Shown: positions 57,097 to 64,000 of the stretch, piece after piece
Numbering within the stretch: position 1 is the first letter of the stretch
Layout of the letters: the number at the start of each line of letters is the position of its first letter
Origin: Berberis thunbergii
Taxonomy: Eukaryota > Streptophyta > Magnoliopsida > Ranunculales > Berberidaceae
DNA: 64,000 nt
NCBI GenBank assembly: GCA_003290165.1
Contig: QNQO01002065.1
Coordinates: 109,484-173,483, forward strand
Reading direction: 5' to 3'
Notes under the pieces: model-generated
Told to the model about the DNA's origin: nothing
Databases searched by the model: none
What the model saw: only the letters and a program-made list of their open reading frames with translations
Position numbers and translations under genes: made by a program

Positions 57097-58151
57097 TAGG
57101 GGTGGGCATTTAAGACCGAAAGCCCGAACCGAACTGACAACCGAACTAATCGGGTCGGTTCGGATCGGTTTTTATTAATTATAAATGTTTTGATTTTAAA
57201 AGCCCGACCCGACCCGAAGTTTCTGGTCCGAGCCTCGATTTCCATTTCTGAAGCCCGTCGGGTAACCGGCCCGGCCCGACTCTCAAACTTAAATGAAAAT
57301 ATAAATGGCTCCTCCTCTCAGAGAGCTCTTATTTGCCTCCTCCTCTTCTCCTTCTTCCATCCTTCTTTTTGCCTCATCTTCCTCTTCTCCTTCTCCCATC
57401 CTTCTTTTTGCCTCATCTTCCTCTTCTCCTTCTCTTCTTCTCTCTCCCTCCTCGCGAGATCCAAAAAGCTCTTCTTTTCTCCGCCTCTGCTCAAATTCTC
57501 CCTCCTTGCAGACTCCTCTCTGCCTCCTTCCTCTCCACATACAAAGGCAGATCTAGAGAGAGAGAGAGAGAGGCGGGAAGATGCATATCTTCGTTTGGTT
57601 CTTTTGCAAACAAATCCAAGCCTTTCTTCTGGATAGATGATGATGTTGATATTAATGACTTCTTTTGTTAATGCTATCAAAAGAAAGTCTTATTTTTTTT
57701 TGTTAAAATTAGTAGATTTTGCATTAATTGGGTGGTGGTCTCTAGACCTACAACAAACTATCCTCCTTCATACCCTGACCTCTTTTCCTCTTTGCTCTTG
57801 AGCATCATGGCGTGCACATGTTCCAACTAAGTCTTTATTTTTTATTTTTTTTATTTTAAAAATTATTGGGGTGTGCCATGTTTAAAGGGATTTGATTTTC
57901 CTTCCTTCCCAACTATTTAGAACAAAATATATCATATCATATCACATACTTCGTTGCTGCATTCGTGCAATTTTTCGTAATCATTCGTGCAAAATTTTGG
58001 GTTTAACCGAGACCGGCCCGACCCGGCCCAAAATTTCAGTTGACTGGGGTCACCCGGGTCGGGCTCGGACTTTAAATTTTGGATATTAAAATATCAGGCC
58101 GGTCCTCGATTTGGGCTAAACGGTCTGGTTAACCTGCCTTGCCCAACCCTA
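57097..58151. mobile_element. Non-autonomous hAT element with GGCCCGACCC-rich ends
   Basis: The ends TAGGGGTGGGCA and (reverse complement) TAGGGTTGGGCA are inverted. The flanks GGATTTAT (57089-57096) and AGATTTAT (58152-58159) match 7 of 8, the 8-bp duplication of hAT elements. Both subterminal regions repeat CCCGACCC/CGGGTCGG and CCGGCCCGA words. A CT-rich minisatellite (about 57340-57450, unit near CCTTCTTTTTGCCTCATCTT plus CCTCTTCTC) makes spurious Leu/Ser-rich frames. No transposase. Confidence 0.8.
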
Positions 58152-58559
58152 AGATTTATGGTGGTGGGGACACATGTATGTGGAGGTCTTCACTATCGTC
58201 ATCAGACCTCCCAAATTTTGTAATGCAATTCTCAAAGAGGGAGTGTGTGGGTTATTGTTACATCAATAGGTGAATGCTCTTGAGATTGATTGGGAGATTT
58301 ATAGAAAGAAAAGTTGGGATTTTGAGGAGAAATTTGGGGGTTTTGGTTTGAACTCTATTGGTTTATTGGAGTGCTGGATTTTGAAGAGGGGTTTAACTAA
58401 AAAAGAAGAATAAGAAGATGGTCAGTTTGATAGGAGGGAAGAAAGGAGTGTTAAAGTTAAAATGCACAAATTGGTCGAATCAATGAATTTGTTGCCCCAA
58501 TTGATGCTGATGTAGATGCGAAAATTGACACCAAAGAAAACGAAGAAGAAGATGTGTAG

Positions 58560-59579
58560 TGTGACGACCCCCTCCTACATTGTACCAATATTGTCCGCTT
58601 GGGCTACCATCTGGCCCTCACGGCTTTAAAAGGCCTCGATACAATGGGGAGCTGACTCCGCACATGTAAGGATCATCCTCCTCCCCTACCCAGGCGATAT
58701 GGGACTATGATTATCCATGTAGCTCGTCCAACATCTCTCGGCCTATTGGGCCTCCAACCCTCACCCTCACCTCAGGTCCGCCCACTTAGGGTCTCACAAT
58801 CCACCCCCCTTAAGGCCCAACGTCCTCGTTGGCCACACAGGCACAACGTCCACGTTGCCTGAGGGCCCACCTCCATGTGGCATACTTCCGGCTGGGTCAG
58901 GCTCTAATACCAAACTGTGACGACCCCCTCCCACACTATAACCGATATTGTCCGCTTCGGGCTACCATCTGGCCCTCACGGCTTTAAAAGGCCTCGATAC
59001 AATGGGGAGCTGACCCCGCACATATAAGGATCATCCTCTTCCCCTACCCAGGCGATATGGGACTATGATTCCCCTTGTAGCTCATCCAACCTCTCTCAGC
59101 CTATTGGGCCTGTTGGGCCTCCAACCCTCACCTCAGGTTCGCCCACTTAGGGTCTCACAATAAACTGTGACGACCCCTCCCGTATTGTACCGATATTTTC
59201 CGCTTCGGGCTACCATTCGGCTCTCACGGCTTTAAAAGGCCACGATCAGAGTATGCACAGCGAACACCGGTCCCCTATCTGGCCCTACTCATCCCGATAT
59301 TGTCCTCTTTGGCCTATTGGGCAGGGCTCCAACCCACCTCCTTCACCTCAAGGATTCGTTGCTTCCACCCACCTATTGGGGCTCCACAGGCCTCGATACA
59401 ATGGGGAGATGACCCCGCACATATAAGGATCATCCTCCTCCCCTACCCAGGCGATATGGGACTATGATCCCCTTGTAGCTCGTCCAACCTTTCTCGGCCT
59501 ATTGGGCCTGTCGAGCCTCCAACCCTCACCCTCACCCTCATCCCAGGTCCGCCCACTTAGGGTCTCACATGTAGTCATT
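58560..59579 (-). mobile_element. TRIM retrotransposon array: three LTRs, one internal segment
   Basis: LTRs lie at 58560-58799, 58916-59159 and 59166-59579, each starting TGTGACGACCCC and ending GGGTCTCACA. TGTAG flanks the whole array (58555-58559 and 59580-59584). Between LTRs 1 and 2 is a 116-bp internal segment; on the minus strand it begins after LTR 2 with TTTGGTATTAGAGCC (a Met-tRNA-type PBS, one change) and ends with a purine tract AAGGGGGGTGGAT. Between LTRs 2 and 3 only ATAAAC remains. LTR 3 has an internal insertion of about 155 bp (about 59240-59395) made of LTR-like words. It has no coding capacity. Sequence words such as GATATTGTCCGCTT and CACGG.TTTAAAA recall the Cassandra TRIM group, but I see no 5S rRNA-like segment. 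Confidence 0.85.
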
Positions 59580-60517
59580 TGTTAGATGGTGGATTTCTTC
59601 TTTGAAGGTGGAAACCCTGATAATAGATTGGCTTCTTCAATATGCCATCTCCCCAATTCCATATTTCATTTCAGCGACCAACCATCACCCGCACCTACCT
59701 CCCTCCCCCTTCCTCTCGACAACTCTTTGTTGATTAGTTTATTGAGCTCCACTGTTATCAATTAAGTCACCAAGCAATCCACCACCATTTCTATAGAGGT
59801 TTAGGGGGAGTAAGAGGTGAAAAATGATGAATTTAGGTGATTGAACTCATTTTATGTTCAAGGTGACGGTGACGAGGTTGATGGGGGCGGCGGTGGTGGT
59901 GAGAGATCCATGGCCAATTGGAGGTGGGAGTGGGATGGGGCAGCGTAGTTCAACAATGGTGGTGTGGTCGATTGACGATGGTGGTGATGGCATGCTCAAT
60001 TGGAAGTGGTGTAATTCAGTTGGAGAAAATTGAGGTTGTGGATTGAATAAGATGGATGGGTGGTGTTGGTTCAGTTGGATTGTTGTTGGAAATGGGTTCA
60101 ATTCAAGGTAGTACAAAGGCAATGTATGACATGAAGGTTATTGAGAGAGACTAATTTTTGCTATTTTTGATGAAGATGATGTTGGATGGTGATGTCGAGG
60201 ATGATTGTGAGAGTGGTGGGTTGGAAATAAACAAAAATTGAGTTGGTGAAGAAGGTAAGGGCATTTGCGTCTTATAAGTTGGTACATGTAAGACACATGT
60301 CAACTTAACTATTGACTACACAAACAACGACAACCAACAGAGGTAAAGGACCAAACTCCAATACTAGAACCAAAACTCCAATACTAGAACCAACAACATT
60401 TATCCTAAATTATAAGTGCGAATGAAGTAGATCAAGAAAATAAAAGAGTCGTTGAAGAAGGATGAATACCAAAAGTTTCATGGCAAGAAGCTATAAACAT
60501 GTTTGAGAAACTAGAAG

Positions 60518-60642
60518 CAGTGTTCTAAAAATAGGCCTAGGCGGCCGTCTAGGCGCTAGAAGGTGGAAAATCGCCCAGATTAATGGTTGGACGGGCAATC
60601 TGGGCGACCTAGGCGATTTTTTTTAATAAGGCTGATTGTGTT
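60518..60642 (+). mobile_element. hAT MITE, copy 3 (truncated)
   Basis: It begins CAGTGTTCTAAAAATAGG and follows copy 2 through CGCCCAGATTAATGGTTGG to AATAAGGCTGATTGTGTT, then stops matching near 60642. The right half is missing. It lies about 100 bp outside the Mutator-like element. Confidence 0.85.
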
Positions 60643-61440
60643 TTGGTGATTCCAGAAAATCAAGTGCGGATTGATAGGGAAAGTTGGTTTATGGATCCTG
60701 ACATGTTAGAGCTTGCAACGACCCATTACCAGTGCGTCTTTGTTTGTTATGGGAACCAAAACACAACTTGTTTTCCTATGTTTACCCAACCCCACATTTT
60801 GACTTAGGACGCGTATGTTTCATGGCATACTTGGCTCAGAGCAGTCATTATATCATCCTACATATGCAATCGAACCCACCATTGCCCCCAACAGTACCAA
60901 CCTGATCGTGTCAAATGTTTCTTCGGCTCGCTTGTTGAAGAGTACTTTCGATGTCCAGCTCAGTATTGGTGTGGCGATGCTGAACAAGTTGAATGAAATA
61001 AATAAGAAGAGTGCAAATAAGTTGACCAAGGTGGTGATCATAGACTGATGCAATATTGTATTTGCTAACCATTTTATGAAAAGCTATAAATGACAAATGT
61101 AAACGAAATTCGAAGCATTGTTTGTAAGACAATCACCGTATTATTTTTGTCAATGGAAGACTTGTATGTTTCAAAATTTTGTTAATATATTATACAGAAT
61201 TTCACTTCATATTACTTTGATATTTTTTTATGTTTGATGCGAGAATTCACTTTGTGAAATCATTAAAATAATCATATAAAAAATGTGGAAATGACCGTAA
61301 ACATGCGACAAGTAAGCTCAATCTAAGTCCCATGGAACTATCACATCGAGGTTTTAGGTCAAAAACATTTAAAAAACTAAGTATTAAATTGAAATAGTTT
61401 GAAAACTTCAAAATTTCTATTATCAGAAAAGTTGTAGGGT
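60643..61440. other. Stretch with one short unidentified frame
   Basis: A 77-codon plus-strand frame (60815-61048) includes STNLIVSNVSSARLLKSTF. It is faintly reminiscent of LEA_2/NDR1-like proteins, but too short and isolated to call. The rest is AT-rich with nothing recognisable. Confidence 0.3.
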
Positions 61441-61449
61441 TTCAGGTCT

Positions 61450-61950
61450 GTTCGCAGTTGGCATGCGACCAAACACACAAAACTCGAATTGGCCACGGCG
61501 GAAGGGTTTGGGTTTTTTCAAATTTTTACTGTTCGCACCAGATAATGCAAAAATATTGGTTATAGTTCACAGCATGTACTGCCCAGAATGTAAGAGTCAT
61601 CGCAGCATAGTCTACACATAAATAAAAACATTCGCATTTGCGCTGCGAACAGTAAAAAAATTTGAAAAAAATCAATTCTATTCGCAACAGGCACTGCGAC
61701 CATTTCTCAATAGTCATAGTATCCACTGCGGGAAGCTAAGAAGTTTCACAGCCCCTACTGTGACTAATCCCTGGTTTTATGCTTTGACAAATTGCAAACA
61801 AATTTTTTTTTTTAAACCAAAGTTGTGTTCACAGTGGGCACTGCGAATAAACCTTGATTCGTCGCAGCAGGCTCTGCGATGAAACATGGTTCCTTCGCAG
61901 CACATACTGCGACCAATCTTAACGTTCTACGCAGTGTCAACTGTGAACAG
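61450..61950. repeat. Cluster of CGCAG-N7-CTGCG imperfect palindromes
   Basis: About nine units of the form TTCGCAGYRNGYNCTGCGAMC, each around 21 bp, at roughly 61450, 61564, 61631, 61681, 61744, 61827, 61861, 61893 and 61927, spaced 30-110 bp in AT-rich DNA. CGCAG is sometimes CACAG and CTGCG sometimes CTGTG, always in paired fashion at the arms. The layout resembles CACTA subterminal arrays (compare 20303-20740), and it sits 3' of the PMD gene, but no CACTA terminus was found nearby. Confidence 0.75.
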
Positions 61951-62101
61951 ATATAATTTTTGAAAATATTATGTTCGCTGTCCCAAATGAGACTAAATCA
62001 TGATAGTTCACGATTGTCCATTGGCGAAAAGTACAAATTCCTGCAAATTATTTTGAAATTTTGTTTCTTAAACGTGGTTTTAAACTTAGGTTGTCCATAG
62101 G

Positions 62102-62300
62102 TTCTTCTTCTTCTTCTTCTTCTTCTTCTTCAATGCTTCTTCTTAATCTGAGGGTTCTCTTCTTATGCTCCTTCTTCTTCTTCTTCTTCTTAGGCTTATT
62201 CTTTCTAAAATTTTCTATGTATTCAAAGCTTCTTCTTTAATGCCTCTTCTTCTTATTCTTTCTTTTTCTGAAGTTGTTCTTATTCTTTTTTTTTTTTCTG
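62102..62300. repeat. (CTT)n-rich microsatellite region
   Basis: Two main CTT runs (about 62102-62131 and 62170-62192) separated by imperfect CTT/TTC sequence. Non-coding. Confidence 0.9.
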
Positions 62301-62599
62301 ATATTTTCTTATGCTTATTTTTAACTGTGAAACAATGAAAATTTGTTCTTAAACTTGTTTTCTGCCCATCATTCGAACATGATAGAATAATCTCTCAATT
62401 CTCATATCCACCACCATGAATAAATAAAATACTTGAATAGAACATAACTAAGTAACAAGCTTTGAACAAAAATTAAGTAACAAGCTTTGAATAAAAATAC
62501 AAATATTTAGTCTACAAAATTCTTCCACGACCATGAATACATAGAATCATTGAATAGAACAAAAAACTACCGAACAAACAAAAAATTTTATCGCCTCCG

Positions 62600-64000
62600 A
62601 ACATAGAATCTTTTTTCATGCCTTGACTTGGTTCGACGCTCACTTCCTCCACCGCCAACTTAACCACTGTCAACACTAGTGCGAACGTTAGACTCTTCTT
62701 ATGCTTGTTCCACGGTAACGGGCGTAGACATTTCATCTAGCAAATCCCGTATTCTATTTTGCCGGCTAAGCAAAATTAACTTGTCGACGTTGGCCCCTTC
62801 TTCAATGGAGGCGTTGATCAACTCACGGGCATGACAATAGCAATTTCCTGCAGTGAAACATTAGATGTTAGTGCAAACCATGTAAATCTTTTTAAATACT
62901 TGAAGGTAAAATGTAAGTACTTATCTTCTTAATTGAAATAAACAAATGTCTTCTTAGGGGAAAACTTTTCTTCTTGTTTGGTGATTGTACGAAGGGATGG
63001 AAAATGCGGTGAAACCAATTCGAGTAATCCACCACACTATCCCATGGCAGCTTCGCGTCGGCACCTTGTTGGTTAGGTGGCACGACACTATAATACCACC
63101 TTCGAGCGAACGAAACCAACACCTCATACTGGACGAAGTAGTGTTTGTTGGATCAAACTCTATTCTTCTTTTTGGCTTGGATTGGATGGACTCGGATGAC
63201 TTGTATCATTCCCATTTGTCTCATAACTCTATCATGGTGATAGGGTTTTTCCAAATTGAGGCACAACAGACATCCCGTGAACCATGTGATGGCATGAAGG
63301 GGAGTGTTTCTCTTGGACTCCACATAAGGGTCCCAAAGTACCTGCGAATTATAATAATTTCGTTATTTATATATGACATATACAAAAATTTTGCTTAACT
63401 GAACGATGCATTTTTACCTCTTCAAGAAACAAGTCATCGAGAAGTTCCCTAAAAGTGATGATTTGCTCGTCCAAAACCCCTATAAAGTGTGGGAGTTCCC
63501 ACTTAGTTATGGTGGGGAGTCTAGCATCCCACGACTGTTTGCATTACCCCATAGTCTAAAGTGGTCATATATCCATCCCTATAAAAGAAAACAACATAAA
63601 CAAAGATTATGAAATTCTTATATATAATTAGGGTAACTGAATTTCTTTGTTTTTGAAACATACCTCCAAAAGAGGCAAATATCCAGCAATTTGCCTCGTT
63701 TCCTCTCTGGTAGCTCCGCCCAACTGACGAAACATGAGTGTCGAATCTGCTACAGCCCATGCATACTTGTTTACATCAGCCACCTCCATCAGCATATTCA
63801 AATATTCAATATGAACCCTTGTTCCACTTTTATCGGCAAATAGAGTCATACCCACAAGAAACAAGAAGTAACCCTACACATTTGTTGTTTCCTTTCAAGA
63901 GAATCAACATTCGTGGCTTGTATACAACAATGGTCCTGAATAAACCTCATTTCCACATATTTTGCATGCTTTGCATTGGCTTTTGCTTCTTTTACTATCA
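62600..64000 (-). pseudogene. Plant mobile domain (PMD, MAIN-like) gene, 3' part
   Basis: Minus-strand exons follow the plant mobile domain (PF10536). From the right edge: KEAKANAKHAKYVEMRFIQD, a one-base slip, then GYFLFLVGMTLFADKSGTRV, HIEYLNMLMEVADVNKYAWA, LMFRQLGGATREETRQIAGY and LPLLEV, with a GTATGT donor at about 63661. The next exon (after ttttatag) reads GWIYDHFRLWGNANS, shifts frame, then FRELLDDLFLEE. The next (after ttcag, about 63343) reads VLWDPYVESKRNTPLHAITW, CLNLEKPYHHDRVMRQMGMI, a stop, HYFVQYEVLVSFARRWYY and PWDSVVDYSNWFHRIFHPFV. A final exon (about 62848-62600) reads HARELINASIEEGANVDKLI. PMD proteins are found in host genes for silencing or meristem function and also in transposons. 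At least one stop and two slips are present. Confidence 0.75.

Larger units (their letters stand above)
56561..60405. mobile_element. Mutator-like TIR element, host to two later insertions
   Basis: TAAATTAT lies at 56553-56560 and 60406-60413. The two ends are inverted and align over more than 200 bp with gaps: for example TTTAGTCAACATTTAAGTTG on the left and the reverse complement of CAACTTAACTATTGACTA on the right, then the words CACTCACAATCA and CTCACAATCATCCTC deeper in. Long, diverged inverted repeats and an 8-9 bp duplication suggest a MULE-type element. No transposase is seen. A hAT element and a TRIM array interrupt it, leaving about 1.75 kb of its own sequence. The minus-strand frame at 59847-60122 is low-complexity. 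Confidence 0.6.

Noticed and set aside
57190..57680. Leu/Ser-rich and Arg/Glu-rich frames resembling signal peptide or coiled coil
   Set aside because: CT-rich minisatellite within the hAT element; all frames across it stay open.
58560..59579. 5S rRNA-derived promoter as in Cassandra TRIMs
   Set aside because: I could not find the 5S A box and C box words in any of the three LTRs, although other words resemble that group.
60815..61048. Possible LEA_2/NDR1-like fragment
   Set aside because: Only a vague local resemblance over about 25 residues; no supporting exons or domain ends.

Overview
This window is transposable-element-rich DNA from a flowering plant, most likely intergenic heterochromatin. 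The AT-rich background, GT-AG introns, MITEs, Ty3/gypsy lineages known only from plants (a Tat-type element with an antisense ORF, and a chromovirus), CACTA transposons with Transposase_21, Transposase_24 and Ulp1 domains, a plant mobile domain (PMD) protein and a GH1 beta-glucosidase fragment all point there. A eudicot is a reasonable guess but is not proven. I see no convincing single-copy host gene. Nearly every recognisable protein segment is transposon-encoded or a broken gene fragment inside a transposon.

Layout. Positions 1-4110 hold LINE remnants; one is split by a solo LTR (1363-2690, TSD GTACT). Positions 4225-5822 are a terminal-inverted-repeat element with a GA/GGT-rich interior. 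Positions 6075-7170 (minus) are the N-terminal relic of a Mutator-like transposase gene. Positions 8061-13924 form a non-autonomous CACTA-like element carrying pieces of a GH1 beta-glucosidase gene and probably a second gene fragment. Positions 14437-17690 contain several MITEs.

The centrepiece is one old Tat-like gypsy element, 17992-54906 (TSD TAAAT on both sides). About 9.2 kb of its own sequence is stretched to 36.9 kb by nested insertions: a hAT MITE in the 5' LTR (18315-19018, 8-bp TSD), a 10.6-kb CACTA transposon in gag (20303-30879, TSD TTT), a 7.8-kb chromovirus downstream of the protease (32151-39938), an 8.0-kb non-autonomous gag-only gypsy element on the minus strand (40083-48078, TSD GGGTG), and another hAT MITE (50577-51211). 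The host element has lost RT and RNase H. It keeps gag and protease pieces, an integrase tail, a tandem array and a degraded antisense ORF.

Positions 54912-60413 hold a 5'-truncated LINE whose RNase H domain still looks intact, then a Mutator-like inverted-repeat element (56561-60405) carrying a hAT element (57097-58151) and a three-LTR TRIM array (58560-59579). The last 3.4 kb has a truncated MITE, a cluster of CGCAG/CTGCG imperfect palindromes (61450-61950) and the 3' part of a degraded PMD gene on the minus strand that runs off the window.

The clearest leads are the palindrome cluster beside the PMD gene, gene capture inside the 8061-13924 element, a small G-rich hairpin insertion with a perfect 9-bp duplication in one chromovirus LTR (38918-39066), and a GT-AG bounded insert that interrupts a reverse transcriptase exactly between codons conserved in the family.
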